Source: Cristatella mucedo
Lineage: Eukaryota > Bryozoa > Phylactolaemata > Cristatellidae
Direction of reading: 5' to 3'
NCBI GenBank assembly: GCA_009760855.2
Contig: WPIO01000065.1
Coordinates: 60,001 to 124,000, forward strand
Length of the DNA: 64,000 nucleotides
Shown: positions 12,625 through 22,331 of the stretch, in pieces
Position numbering within the stretch: the stretch's first letter is position 1
How the letters are laid out: every line of letters starts with the position of its first letter
Notes under the pieces: generated by a model
Database searches by the model: none
What the model saw: only the letters and a program-made list of their open reading frames with translations
Told to the model about the DNA's origin: nothing
Made by a program: the position numbers and the translations under genes

Positions 12625-14003
12625 TCCAGTAACATTCCCGAATAGAAATGCAGTGTCGGCTTGCATAACAGCAAGCCGGGGATGGAAAGACTAAGAATGC
12701 AAATTCCTTCTGGCAAGCAGGTGCAGGCAGTACATGCATAGGCTAGCCATCCACCGGCTACTAATGTGAACATCTGACAGATCTGAAAACTTGGCAACCT
12801 CATTAACCCAGAATCCAGACTCGATCGAAGACTCCTCTGGGATATCACCCTGACTGCAGCTTGTATACTGAGCACGTTATGTCGATTACAGCAGCTCTAA
12901 GGGCATGCCGACAGCCAATGAACCACGTCAGTGACTAGACGGTTAATCCAGAGCACTAGCATCAGGAGACTTCATCGTGATAACAAAACGACTTAATATA
13001 CTTTTGAGCTATTTAGCCTGAGCCAGCGCAATGCTAACCTGACACGGTGCCCCTAGCAACAATGATAGCAAGAGACCCACTAACATAGCTGTAATAATAC
13101 TGAGAAGGGCTGGCACAACAGCGATGCCACTTTCTTCATCTACCCGTGCAGTATTCACTAGCTGTAACGATGGACCTAACAACCAGCCTCCCACCACTAA
13201 CCACTGACAGAAAATGCCCTATCCAAGACGGTCTGCATGTCGATGCTCTCAGCTGGTGATAAATGAGCAGAGGTTTGAACACCGACTGAGCACAAGTGCT
13301 AAGCAAATGCAGATAACAACTTCAAAAGCAAGGCCTTACACTTTAAGCAAGAACCGACACACAAGATGGCTCTTCAATGGTAATGCGCAAAAAAGACGGC
13401 AAAAGCAGATGCAGACCATAGCTTCCATGCTTCTGGCTGTCACCCACGACTACGTTGTTTCCGGTATACTCAGCCCTGCTGAGTCACTGCTGCTGATGCC
13501 CGGGTCGACGCAAAACCAGAGTTTGCAAACGTTGTGAACTTTTGTCGGCGGTCAAGCAACGACTAGTGAAAGCAAGGCGAGCCATGTTGCTAGCGACGCT
13601 ACCGCTCGAACTGGCATTCAGATTTGGTGGCAAAGAAGACGCTCGATGCCCTCGCGCCAGCGTCTGCGGCCATCACACGCGAGGGTTGGGAGGAGGAATG
13701 AAGGGGGCGACCAACGTACCGCGCTGGGCGCCCAACATAGCTATCCCGACAAGTCAGGCGCCAGTGCGATGGCGAAAGCGAGAACGGGACAGGATCTTCA
13801 GTTCCGCACGGGCAGCGCTAATCAGTTCCCAGACTGTTCGCGAAAAACAAGCCGAACCCGGCGGTCTGTTAGCTTACCCTCACGAACGTAATCGGGGCCA
13901 GCAAGACCGCGAACGCGAGGTTACCAACGGGCAGACCGCGGCGAGCGGTCTCGACGGGTTGCGGCGACGCTGAGACGAGTCCAGAGGGCGGGTCACGGCG
14001 CAT
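1..14003 (-). CDS. Unrecognised multi-exon membrane protein gene (3' end off window)
   Basis: Nine exons on the minus strand (13878-14003, 13039-13203, 12755-12849, 11482-11597, 8401-8470, 8006-8201, 7802-7931, 6560-7327, 1-352) join in one frame with compatible phases 0,0,2,1,2,0,1,1. The model starts at the ATG at 14003 and runs about 672 residues before leaving the window. Residues about 29-52 and 68-93 are strongly hydrophobic and could form a membrane hairpin. They are followed by a strand-rich stretch (about 129-168), a segment ending in a Trp-containing GEWFLL motif near residue 313, and a long Ala/Ser/Pro-rich region. I do not recognise the family. The order membrane hairpin, beta-rich domain, disordered linker recalls SMP lipid-transfer proteins such as TEX2, but no SMP domain is in the window and this is only a suggestion. 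Several exons are short and the model rests on splice sites read by eye. Confidence 0.5.
764..827. repeat. (GA)n microsatellite
   Basis: This is a near-perfect GA run of about 64 bases with impure GA-rich sequence on its left. Read on the minus strand it gives a meaningless Ser-Leu frame. Confidence 0.95.
1339..1506 (+). mobile_element. tRNA-derived SINE, family A
   Basis: The head contains a tRNA-like 'gtggttaaggt' box A region and a 'ggttgtgggctcaa' box-B-like stretch. The tail reads agattaagttcccttagggcgct and ends AT-rich. The same arrangement recurs near 9.0, 9.9, 16.2, 35.4, 38.2 and 45.8 kb. Confidence 0.7.
2460..2795 (+). mobile_element. LINE 3'-end relic
   Basis: The sequence matches the 3' untranslated part of the LINE at 3009-4242: 'agcaagttgcaaagt', then a gattaagttct-like core, then ATT repeats. 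No coding part is recognisable. Confidence 0.6.
3009..4242 (+). mobile_element. 5'-truncated non-LTR retrotransposon (CR1/L2/jockey-like)
   Basis: This is the 3' part of a LINE reverse transcriptase. The first frame (3011-3478) carries the GVPQGSALGP motif and the catalytic YADD box of the palm. The second frame (3402-4004) carries the C-terminal region with 'LHWLPVKQRIDF', 'APKAWNSLP' and a Leu-rich end. The two frames overlap, so the copy has at least one frameshift near 3,400 and is dead. It ends in (ATT)n repeats after 'gattaagttctctgagggcgc'. The 5' end, including any endonuclease, is missing. A second copy lies inverted at 16.7-18.1 kb. Confidence 0.9.
6560..7327 (-). CDS. Exon 8 (large, Ala-rich) of the unrecognised membrane protein gene
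   Basis: The exon starts after cggcag (phase 1) and ends at ATAG|GTATGG (phase 1); its 768 nt fit those phases exactly. It opens with a GEWFLLSKSYDDL segment, passes through Ala/Ser-rich sequence, then a conserved-looking APIKDFVHFFESRHADPGS stretch and a poly-Ala tract encoded by a GCN repeat at about 6,604-6,650. If the donor were not used, the frame would stop at a TAG at 6537-6539. The acidic and aromatic blocks inside otherwise disordered sequence suggest short binding motifs, which is inference. Confidence 0.65.
7802..7931 (-). CDS. Exon 7 of the unrecognised membrane protein gene
   Basis: The acceptor is ttgttaagcag and the exon holds 43 codons plus one base. It reads Leu-rich (WHPVLPELPKLLSLQLAG). 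The donor GCAG|GTGGCC is weak in its downstream bases. Phases fit both neighbours. Confidence 0.5.
8006..8201 (-). CDS. Exon 6 of the unrecognised membrane protein gene
   Basis: The acceptor is cacaattgcag and the donor is AGCATG|GTGAGT, a strong consensus. The exon has 65 full codons with no stop and a mixed, protein-like composition (for example KANIVKTYEYKISM). The entering phase is 2 and the leaving phase is 0. Confidence 0.6.
8401..8470 (-). CDS. Exon 5 (small) of the unrecognised membrane protein gene
   Basis: The 70-nt exon lies between acceptor gccatag and donor AAATG|GTTGGC. It encodes a basic, Ser-rich segment. It is the only candidate I found that links the phase-1 donor at 11482 to the phase-2 acceptor at 8201. 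The donor is poor, so the call is tentative. Confidence 0.35.
9000..9145 (-). mobile_element. SINE family A, minus orientation
   Basis: The reverse complement reads 'gtaaggtgcttgcc...cgaccaagg', then gcacatgtaaagcgcc, then gatagagaatgagtacttg and gtgctgtacaaatag. This is the order of head and tail seen in the other family A copies. Confidence 0.6.
9917..10065 (+). mobile_element. SINE family A
   Basis: This is a well-preserved copy. It has 'aaggtgctcgccccgaacaagg', the box-B-like 'cgtgggctcgagcccc', and the tail gattaagttctcttggggtg followed by ctatataaatga. Confidence 0.75.
10158..10318 (-). mobile_element. tRNA-derived SINE, family B, minus orientation
   Basis: The reverse complement has a tRNA-like head with a perfect RNA polymerase III box B (GGTTCGATTCC), then 'ctttattgccactgcaagcgg', and a tail ending 'gaggctgtttaatcagct'. 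The tail differs from that of family A. Confidence 0.75.
11482..11597 (-). CDS. Exon 4 of the unrecognised membrane protein gene
   Basis: The acceptor is ttatcctacag and the donor is TTTT|GTAAGTGAG. The exon has 38 full codons. The product alternates hydrophobic residues (REQWVVVINLSLVVKLSG), as beta strands do. Entering phase is 2, leaving phase is 1. Confidence 0.5.
11838..11975 (+). mobile_element. SINE family B
   Basis: The copy has the box B 'gtgggttcgagtccttcagtgg', then 'ctttattgaccactgcaagcgg', then 'gtggctcttaaataagct'. It lies in the intron between the exons at 11.6 and 12.8 kb. Confidence 0.75.
12539..12620. repeat. (AT)n(GT)n microsatellite
   Basis: A short AT run leads into 35 perfect GT units. 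The His-Thr frames read from it on the minus strand are artefacts. Confidence 0.95.
12755..12849 (-). CDS. Exon 3 of the unrecognised membrane protein gene
   Basis: The acceptor is ctgcagtcag and the donor is AGCCG|GTGGAT. The 95 nt encode an acidic start (GDIPEESS) followed by GFWVNEVAKFSDLSDVHISS. Phase 0 in and 2 out fit the neighbours. The donor is mediocre. Confidence 0.5.
13039..13203 (-). CDS. Exon 2, second hydrophobic segment
   Basis: The acceptor has a pyrimidine tract (gcattttctgtcag) and the donor is GTGTCAG|GTTAGC. The 55 codons start with a hydrophobic run, then a polar loop with VDEESG, then about 26 apolar residues (AVVPALLSIITAMLVGLL and on), a clear membrane-helix candidate. 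Phase is 0 on both sides. Confidence 0.6.
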
Positions 14004-14760
14004 GGCAATCGCGCCGCGAGAAATGCATCGCCGCGAGCGCAGAGCTGTCGCAGGCGGCAGCAGAAAGTGGGCACGCTCGAGCACCGGCGCGACGACGTCC
14101 GCTAGGGCCCACGCGCAAGCTAACGGCCGACGCTAGAACGGCAAACGGCGGCGTGTGCAATACAAACCCCAGTCCGCTCGCCGGTCCGCTTTCCGATAAG
14201 GCGGAGGAAGGTAATACGTGAGCACGGGCCAAAGCCCGAGGGAGCGTCCGTCAGACGGCTGTCGGGGAGGCGGAGAGAGCTCGCGGCGGAGAGAGCTCGC
14301 GGCGGAGGTGGCGCCGGCGGCGGCGGTGGCAGGAAGGAAGTAAGTGGCAGCGAGGCCAGTGCCCCGCCGTCTCCATAGCTATGCAGCCCCTGGCGTCCGG
14401 CGCTTGGCTCCGGTCGAGGTGCAGGCGCGGCTACTGCAGGCGTGCGAGCGCTGGCTGATACTTGGGAAAGGACTCTGTAGACATGGGCATCAACATGCCA
14501 ACCAATGCGCGTCTGACTCGACGTGTTGAATGGCGGACGCTCCTTGCCTCCGCCGCTTCCCAAACTGCTACCCTTCAGCACTCGTCTGCGAGTCGCAGGC
14601 AGGGGAGGCTGTGGATGACTCTGCCACCAAACCGTAAGCGCTGTGGATCTCGCGACGCTTGCGAGCACGCAGCCGCCGCGAGCTGCCCTTCGCACGACGT
14701 CTAAACAAGCATTCCCGGAACACCGCTATTGTCTACGAGCTTGGCGAACGACGAGAGCTC
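13540..14760. promoter_or_regulatory. CpG-rich putative promoter block
   Basis: CpG dinucleotides are dense here and sparse in the flanks. The block includes a 16-bp tandem duplication (gagagagctcgcggcg type) near 14,274-14,305 and GC-rich runs. The first coding exon of the minus-strand gene sits inside it, so it is the likely promoter and 5' UTR. Long open frames on both strands here are expected from the GC content. Confidence 0.5.
13878..14003 (-). CDS. Exon 1, start codon and first hydrophobic segment
   Basis: The ATG at 14003 has a G at -3 and lies in a CpG-rich block. The 42 codons end in LAFAVLLAPITFVR before a strong donor (GTGAGG|GTAAGC). I chose this ATG because no in-frame ATG lies upstream, and the phase-0 join to exon 2 makes one continuous hydrophobic segment. 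Confidence 0.5.
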
Positions 14761-16669
14761 GGCACGTTGCTGTCGTTGACTGCAGCCCACTTCCATCTCA
14801 TTCGCACGCGACAAGCTAAAAAGCCATCTCCGAAGAATAATTTACCTGCGCGAGAGTTCAAAAGCCGCTTACCTCGACCACGGCACAATAGCTAGTACCA
14901 AGCTGTTAGGAACGCAAGTGGACTAAGTCTTTCTTACAAGCACGACATTCGAAAACTAACGAGTTCTAGACCTGACCACCGCGTGACCGAATGCTTTTAG
15001 CACTAGCTCATTAAAGCACGGTTTAAGAATCATAGAAGCTGCTCCAACGCACGCATATGTGCAGACCATAGCAGAACACAGTAGAGTCAATATTGCCCAT
15101 ACCTCTGAATCAAGCCCACACGCCGGCGTGAGAACATCCGGCTCTATTCACTAACTGTTGTTGCAGGTCATACAAACGCCAAGTTGCGACCAACCGCTTC
15201 GCTCAAGCGTCTGCCGCTGTTTGACCAAAGATATTACGCTACACAGCGCGAAGCCAAAGATTGTGAGATTAGCGGCTACCAGCAATCGAACCGCTAATAA
15301 CTCACGCGGCAGTCATGATTTAGGGCCGATGAGTGTTTCAACGCTAAGCAGCGATACCCCGTGGACAATTTAAAAGACTGGCAGGTGCGGTGAGGCGAAA
15401 GAGTAAAAGCTAAGCACCGGGGCCGATACGCCCCTGCGCTCAGGCCTGTGCTTTGTAAACATTCGGACGAGAGTACACGGTGCGACACTCTTAGCGCTTG
15501 TGCGCTTTTTTAGCCATGGCGTGGCTGTGGATCTGAGGCTAGCTACAAGACGACGCGGCTGAAACGATGTGTGAATGTGTGGAAAATCACACCACATCGG
15601 GTTTATTTGGTCGTCGAACATCGTGAGAACAGGGCGTTGACGAGCGGGCAGCATCCAAAAAAGGCGCCACCTCGTGGCACCAACGCCTGATGAGAACTTC
15701 TCATTTCCATGCGTGCATGGTAGCCATCTTTCAACAGAGTGTCAGTGGACGGCAACTGCTTCGATCGCATACAAGAACTTCCAGTTAATGAAAAACAAGC
15801 CGAAATTAAATTCTATAAGGCACAGAAAGCGGCTACGAACTAAAAATCCACAATCATTGCAGACTTTCCGACTGGAGTTGAGTAGTTGCGAGGTTCGTCA
15901 TACATCCTGCGGTTTTGCTTGGGACAGCAGCAAGACTAGCAACCGCAAGCAGCCGAGACATGTTCGCAGAGCTGTATTACATAACCAATACCAGTCCTGT
16001 GGAGATTGTGCCTTTAGTTCCAATCACCCAAAGCCTGGAACTCGCTGCCGACTGACATAACAAGTAGGGCTGTACCAAAAAGTTGCTTTTCACTATTCGG
16101 TCGAACACAATTAATTGACCAACTTACAGATTCGACCCTGGGCTTAAAGTGCTCACTTTTAACGACCAAGTTCAGGGTGCTTGCCTTAGACAACCGAGGT
16201 CATGGGCTCGAGCACTGGGGCAAACGTGAACCCCTAGGATAGAGATTCAGTTCTTTTAGGGTGCTATACAACTTAATTATACGAATATTCTACGTGTAAC
16301 TATTCGGCCGAATCCGACCAAGGTACAGAAAAGGTTAAACGGCAGCATTCAAAATTTTTAATGTAAACAAAAGTTGCAGTTCGGTAAATTTAATACATAA
16401 ACTAAAGATGAACAGTTAGCTGCATGCAGTTTTTCAAAGATGTTACATCATGAAAGAGTTACCTCGGTCTACTCACTGTAACAGCCTCGTAGGCAGAAAC
16501 TCATTTCACGTGACCAATTGTTGTACACACTCCGACCACGGTATTATTCGGCTGAATATCGAATAAAGTACTTGGCCCAATGTTATGTTTGTGAAGATGT
16601 ATGAGCAGTTGCACACGCCAGAAGACAAAATCGACAGCATGGCTGTTTATCACGAATAGTAAGATGCCA
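14761..16669. other. Intergenic stretch
   Basis: I see no supported gene. A frame at 15,674-16,060 (+) ends in a LINE C-terminal fragment (about 15,990-16,060, 'aaagcctggaactcgctgcc'), so it is probably not a gene. A SINE lies at 16.15 kb. Confidence 0.5.
16148..16295 (+). mobile_element. SINE family A, diverged
   Basis: Recognisable parts are 'gaggtcatgggctcgagc', 'gatagagattcagttcttt' and 'agggtgctatacaac'. The head is more diverged than in other copies. Confidence 0.55.
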
Positions 16670-18060
16670 TAATAATAATAATGCATTTTATATAGCACCC
16701 TCAGAGAACTTGATTTCTTTCTAGGCGCTTTACATTTGCTGCAAAGGAGGCACGATCGAATGATTGTATGTATGAATGAATGTAGCATGCTCAATAAAAA
16801 CAAGCCTAAAATGGTTAGGGGTGACATGCACAGGGTCAGCATTCAAGTATGGTTAGTGATAGCCTGCACAGTGTCAGAACGCATAAGCATATAAAGGTCA
16901 AAGCCCGGGGACCCATTAAATGCTGAGATAGAATGAGAATAGGTGCTTTTTAGTTTCTTTTTAAATGTGGTCAAGTCAGGAGATGTCGTGACGAAAATCG
17001 GGAGTGAGTTCCAGGCTTTGGGAGGATAAAAACTAAACGTACAGTCTCCAAAGGATTTGAGGTTTGTACGAGGTATAGGCAAACAATAAGATTTCGAAAA
17101 GCGGGCGGTACAATGTTTAGCCTGGTGGGGGGGGGGTAAATCTGATAGGTAGGCTGGAGCCAAAGAATGAAGGGACCTAAAAGTGAGTGACAGAACCTTA
17201 AAGTCGATGCTTTGCATGACTGGGAGCAAGTGCAGGTCGGCGAGAAGTGGTGAGATGTGGCAATCGCTCATGACAGACAAGCCTAGCTGCAGAGTTTTGC
17301 ACCAGCTGTAATCGCATGATTGCACAGGCCGGTAGACCAGCAAGCAGTGAGTTACAGAAGTCAAGACAGGGTATTACAAATGCATGGACCAATTAAGCTG
17401 CGGTATCCCTGTCTAAACAAGCCCGAATTTCAGCAACGTTGTTGAGCTGAAAGTAAGCAGACTTGATTGAGGAGCTGATGCGGTCGTCTAATGAAAGGTC
17501 ACTTTGGAACACGAAACCTAGATTTCGTGCAGATTCAACAGGAGATATCCTGATAGAGCCGATAGCATTAACCTTTCCAATTTCTGAATCGCACTTGGTT
17601 TGCCCATAACTAGTAAGTTGGTTTTTATCACCATTCAATATAAGAAAGTTTGCTGTCATCCATGTCCGAATGTCACCAATACATGCAGCAAGGCAGTTGA
17701 GAGAATTCAACATGCTGGAAGGCTGGGATGGATCAAAGCCGAGGTACAACTGAGTGTAATCTGCATAGAAGTGAAACCTAGATTGTGCCTGGCAATCACA
17801 GCCGCTATAGGGAGAGAACAAACCGTGAAAAGAACGGGACCAAGCACAGAGCCCTGAGGTATCCCATATTTTAGAGGTTCCTCGGATGATCTTTGTCCAT
17901 TCTCATCAATACGCCGGAGTCTCCCACTGAGATATGACCTGGGCCATTTCAATGCAGTGCCAGTGATGACCAGGCAGACGAGAGGCACTCAAGAAAAATT
18001 TGGTGATCGATAGTATCAAAGTAACGACCGACCGTAGCCCGAAAATTATGATGGTTCACG
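16670..18060 (-). mobile_element. 5'-truncated non-LTR retrotransposon, minus orientation
   Basis: This is the second main copy of the LINE at 3.0-4.2 kb, read on the minus strand. It has the GIPQGSVLGP motif near 17,850, then the NLGF region where the YADD box is disturbed by a frameshift, then 'LDFCNSLLAGLPACAI' and 'PPKAWNSLP', and it ends in ATT repeats at the low-coordinate end. At least two frame breaks show that it is inactive. It starts abruptly near 18,060. Confidence 0.9.
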
Positions 18061-18334
18061 AATAGATTTGCTGCTTTCTAGCAGAAAAGGTCCGCAGTGT
18101 ATCCAGTGGATCCAACACCCTCTCTTTGGTCCTGAAGTGAATACGAAGCGAATGTTCTGTACAGATCTAATGACAACGACACTTAAAAAGACGATACCAA
18201 AACACACCAGTTCCTAACAGAATTTGCTCTATCCATACGAATTGTTCTTTACCAACAAATGCCCACTGCAGCTGGGTGGGTTATTACTGCTAATTTTTAT
18301 ATATTTTCCTTTCTAGTTTAGGCATAGAGAGATT

Positions 18335-18400
18335 GAATTATCTCGAGGCGCTACACAATTGCTTTATCTATATTAATAATGTATTTTTTTTAGTAAAACT
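18335..18400 (+). mobile_element. LINE/SINE 3' tail fragment
   Basis: The segment has 'agagagattgaattatctcg' followed by aggcgctacacaattg, a diverged copy of the shared LINE/SINE tail core. Confidence 0.4.
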
Positions 18401-18421
18401 GAAAGTTGCGAATGCTCGAGG

Positions 18422-18505
18422 ATGTCCTCGAAGTTCTGTGCGGTGGCACTTTGCAAGAAGCACCGCAAGAAAGAGACACATACCAGAGCCTCAATCTTCT
18501 GCAGA
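18422..18505 (+). pseudogene. THAP-like N-terminal fragment
   Basis: An ATG frame begins MSSKFCAVALCKKHRKK, which resembles the start of a THAP zinc finger (Met, a few residues, Cys-x4-Cys, basic). The downstream Cys-x2-His and the conserved Pro and Trp cannot be followed in the same frame. It could be the decayed start of a P-element-like transposase or chance. Confidence 0.25.
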
Positions 18506-18609
18506 TGGCGGATCGTTCGCTACCATGCGTACATAGTGCATATTTTTTATGCTAGTAGTATTATTAATGTATTTGCAAGCGCACGTGGTACAATTCACAT
18601 GTAGGCCGC

Positions 18610-18910
18610 TAACGCGGCGGCAGATTTTTAGCTTTGGTTTGAAAGTTTCCAGGCTCGAGCATGCCATGACTTCAGTCGCAAAGAGTTCCCTGTTTTAGTC
18701 GAATTTGAATGAAAGGCGCAGTCTCCGATGGATTTGATGTTGGTGGGATGCACAGCTAAAAGACCACGAGTCAGAATAGCGGGTAGTTCTAAAGCTCAGG
18801 TAATCTGGAGCAAGAGAACGAAAGGGTCTAAAACTGAGCAGCGAGACCTTGAAGTCCTCTTAATGGGAGTTAGTTCAGGTCGGAGAGAAGCGGTAAGCAT
18901 TGGAATCCCG
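18610..18910 (-). mobile_element. LINE C-terminal relic, minus orientation
   Basis: The sequence is a diverged copy of 16,980-17,270: 'gagttccctg', 'ggcgcagtctcc', 'gatttgatgttg', 'gggtctaaaa', 'ttcaggtcggagagaagcgg' in the same order. It has no usable frame. Confidence 0.6.
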
Positions 18911-20655
18911 GCTTAAGAATGCCTCATTAACGAACAATCCGGTTGTGAACACTTCGGGTTGGCGAAAAATATGACTCGGCTTACGAACGCGGTTTCGGGT
19001 TACAAACCGAATCCAGTGGGCTTGTAGGAGCTTCACAAGTAATCGGTCGTAATAAAGCCTTTGAATGGATCAGCTGTCACGGGTTTCTAAAAAATATTAT
19101 CGGAAGGCTAAAGAGAGCGTAGCAATTTATCGAACGCTATATCGAGCCTTTAATGTGCTAACAAAATGCCATTACACCACCGCGTGACGGATGAGGGGTA
19201 AAACCACAGCACTTAGTGAAGAAAATAATGTTTACCCACCTTGTTTGGAGAGAACCTCGGAGTCAGGATACGCACCAGGATTCCTTGGAAGTTTTTTCTC
19301 TGAGGCGCGACCGCTGGCCAACAAAGTCACCTAGACTGGGCCATTCCTACCGACCGAGTGAAACAGCATTCGTTTGTGAGCGTTTGCTTACACGCGAAAA
19401 ATCGAATTTGTGAGTGCACAAATGGCTGCCTCTTGTTATCAGCCAACGAAAAAGTTGGAAAAATAAGTCATTTGTGCTCATATATTTTTTATATTGAGTT
19501 TCTATTTTTAAGGATATTTTGTTGTCTATGTTGTTGTGTAGGTGTTGTGCAATTACTTTTTTTAGTGTACGTAGTGTTCATCATCCTTCAGTTCTCAATT
19601 TTCTTTTCATTCGTTTCAGGCATTTTGATAACTGTGAAATCTTGAGCTACCATTGTTTCCAATTTTTAACGCAGGAAGGATTCGCTCTGATTTTTTCGCA
19701 GGACTCGGAAAGGATTTAAAAATTTTCTCACGGTAGCCTAAGGAAAATCCCGATACGGGTTACGAGCTTGTCGGGGGGGGGGCTACGAAGTCAGTTCGGA
19801 GACAGATCAGGCTCGTGACCCGGGACCCCTCTCCGATGCCACAACAAACGAGCCTAGCTCCCGAAACTTGAAATATAAATCCGCGAGCGTGCTATATCAT
19901 ATCCAGGAAGACTTGCAAGCAGCAGAGAGTTACATAAGTCGAGACGATATGTCATTAACGCATGGACTAAATCCTTCTGAAACGGGCTATCCGACGATAA
20001 GATCTCGTAACTTAAGGCTAGCAATTACACAGGACTGTCACTGGAATGGGCTAGTCGCTAAAGCGCTAGCAACCTGTAGCTACCACGACCGGACTAGGTC
20101 AAAACATCGTTTTTTACGGGTCTTGGGACCATCCTCGTACATTCCGTCCGGCATTTTTTGATTGCGTGGAACCTGCCCATAAGTATTTGATGTCTGCATT
20201 TTGTTGAAAAAAAGTGCGGACCTCGTCTTTCTTGGCCACCCTGCCAGCGGGGCTTTAAGGACTACCCGATGCTTAACTTAACCCGAAAGAAAGAGGTCGA
20301 CGCGACGCTTTAGTTCCTGGATAATAAATTGAGCGAGAGGCAATGGGCCGTGGTGAATAAGGATTAACCGATCAAGTTAGGTAAGGTGCATTCAGGTTTG
20401 GGTGTCTATATAATGATATCGACCCGATAAGGCTACACAAGAGTCCCGTGAGAGTAAGAGAGAACTCTTCCATGAGTCGAGAACATTTTTTACCGTCGCA
20501 AGCGAGAGATTACGTAAGATATTTTTGTAAGCTTTTCCCCAGAGGTATGACCAACCAAGTTGTCTTTCATCGCCTTCGAAAGAGGTGCCTTCGCATGGGC
20601 CGTCGCATGCACGCATCAAGATTTCGCAGCTGGCCAGTGGCCGAATCCTGCAATG
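18911..20655. other. Unassigned stretch
   Basis: I found no gene, repeat or RNA that I can support. Short open frames around 19.2-19.7 kb are AT-rich and show no domain. A 'ggggggggg' run occurs near 19,775. Confidence 0.4.
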
Positions 20656-20722
20656 ACGATCGATAGCTAGTTAAGACTATCTGTTATCTAGTAATATCGA
20701 TAGCTAGTTAAGTTATCGATAG
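20656..20722. promoter_or_regulatory. Cluster of TATCGATA (DRE-like) motifs
   Basis: TATCGATA occurs at 20,695-20,702 and 20,714-20,721, and a one-mismatch copy (GATCGATA) near 20,659. Each is embedded in a repeated unit 'atcgatagctagttaag'. In Drosophila TATCGATA is the DNA-replication-related element of housekeeping promoters. A promoter role here is inference. It would be placed to serve a non-coding first exon of the Lasp gene 4.8 kb downstream. Confidence 0.3.
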
Positions 20723-21824
20723 CTAAGACAGCCGCCGTGAAACGCCGGGCCGTCGATCTCACACTCCTCAGCAACCAACCAAGTGTGTCGAGTCAGCTGC
20801 GCCGATATTGAAGTTGGTGAAAGAAATGCCCCGCCGTATTCGCTTGTGTGAGCATCATGTTTTTATTGATCTGGAAATTTGCTGTCTTTTTCGGAAGCAA
20901 ATTCTCGATCGTTTAAAGGAATGCAGATGGAAAATATCCCTGCCGACAGATAGCGCCTCCTCACGACCAAGCGGTTGCAAATCACCGCGACGCTGATGAA
21001 TGGCGACTGTCAGCTTCAAAGCGAACATGTCTTAATGATCCTTTACTTGTCGTCGTGGAAAAGCAGGCGCCTACAATGGATCTCCGCTGCTATCAGACGG
21101 CCAGGTTAGTTGAAAGTCTACCAAGATGAGTTACATGCAGTCATCAATTCTAGCAGTCAAGTCCCGGAGATAATACTGTAGGGATCCAAGCGTTTTCATC
21201 TTTGACTCTCCGCAGACTTAAACGTTCAGCCATAAGTTAACTTTCTCCTCGCTGCTATGTTGTTTTTAATTAGCCTGAATTATGTGGTTAATTTTTGGCG
21301 TCTTTTTACCTTTTCGCTAAGCGCTGTTTAGTATTCGACTGAACAGCGAGGTTGAACAAAGCAGCGAAGGGAATAGCCAGACGGTTCTAAGCTGTCGGCT
21401 AGCTCCGGTCTGTTTGCAACCAGTCAATAGGACTGCGGCACTAGACAAATTCGCGCCTGCTTAAAAGCCCGCTGGACCTAAATTAATCTGTGCCGTTGAC
21501 AGAGCTGTATTGTGGCCACCAATAATTTCACCGGCCTTCATTTGAGAGTTTAACTTCCTTCCCTATGCGAAATTGGTTCTTTCTTTTGACGTCTTTAGGA
21601 TTTGAATTACTAATGGCTGAGATTATATTACATAGATTCTCCCAGACGTGCACTCCGACTCTTGCCCATCAGTACTGCAATGTACATTTCGGGAGAGTAA
21701 ATCTATGGAAAGCGTGGCCATAAGACGATTTTGACTTACCTCGCAAATCGCCAACTACCTGGACATGATCAGGCAGCAGTTGACTTGTCATCAAAAGTGC
21801 CGATAATTACTGCGTTGTACCCCG
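20723..21824. other. Unassigned stretch
   Basis: No supported gene. It may include a 5' UTR exon of Lasp but I cannot place one. A short frame at 20,808-20,996 (+) is Arg/Cys-rich and matches nothing I know. Confidence 0.4.
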
Positions 21825-22053
21825 TGTTGTTTGACATTCTCTAAGCGGCAGGTACGCGATACCATGCAGAACACCGAAGCGGGCTCGAAGACATTTATTC
21901 GTACAGACGCCGCAGCGGGCCAGTACGCGACTGCCCGCCCGGCGTCCTCGACCTCCTTCCCCGGGCCTTTGCCGCCCGTTACTTTTATACCACTGTCATA
22001 AATCGCAACAGCCCATAATCCAACGACAGTGTCATCATCTCAAAATAACCACA
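21825..22053 (-). repeat. 3' LTR (better preserved)
   Basis: In element orientation this copy has a TATA box (TATAAAAG at 21,982-21,989) and a poly(A) signal AATAAA at 21,894-21,899, the expected order for U3 and R. Compared with the other LTR it carries scattered substitutions and an indel of about ten bases. Confidence 0.8.
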
Positions 22054-22331
22054 TTCCCCTTGATCTCAAGATCAAATAGGGCAACAACAAAAAAGGGCAT
22101 TACAACAGCACAATAATAATACATGCCGCCCTTGAACTGCCTTCTCTTCTAGCACGAGGCTAGGTAACGGCCGCTCGGAGGAGGACAGTGAAAGCACGGC
22201 CTTTGCTAACTTTCTGGCAATGTATGGCACGAGCTTTGCCGCATCGCCGAGCCATACAGCTTTCCACCGCACCACTACTCTCCAATGCAGGACCAGTCTG
22301 TGCCACCGCACTAAGCTTCCGGGCATTCGCC

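Noticed and set aside
14120-14695. 191-codon minus-strand frame in the CpG-rich block
   Set aside because: GC-rich sequence lacks stops by chance; there is no domain, and it has Pro/Arg-biased composition typical of such blocks.
15674-16060. 128-codon plus-strand frame
   Set aside because: Its end is a LINE C-terminal fragment and the rest has no recognisable domain.
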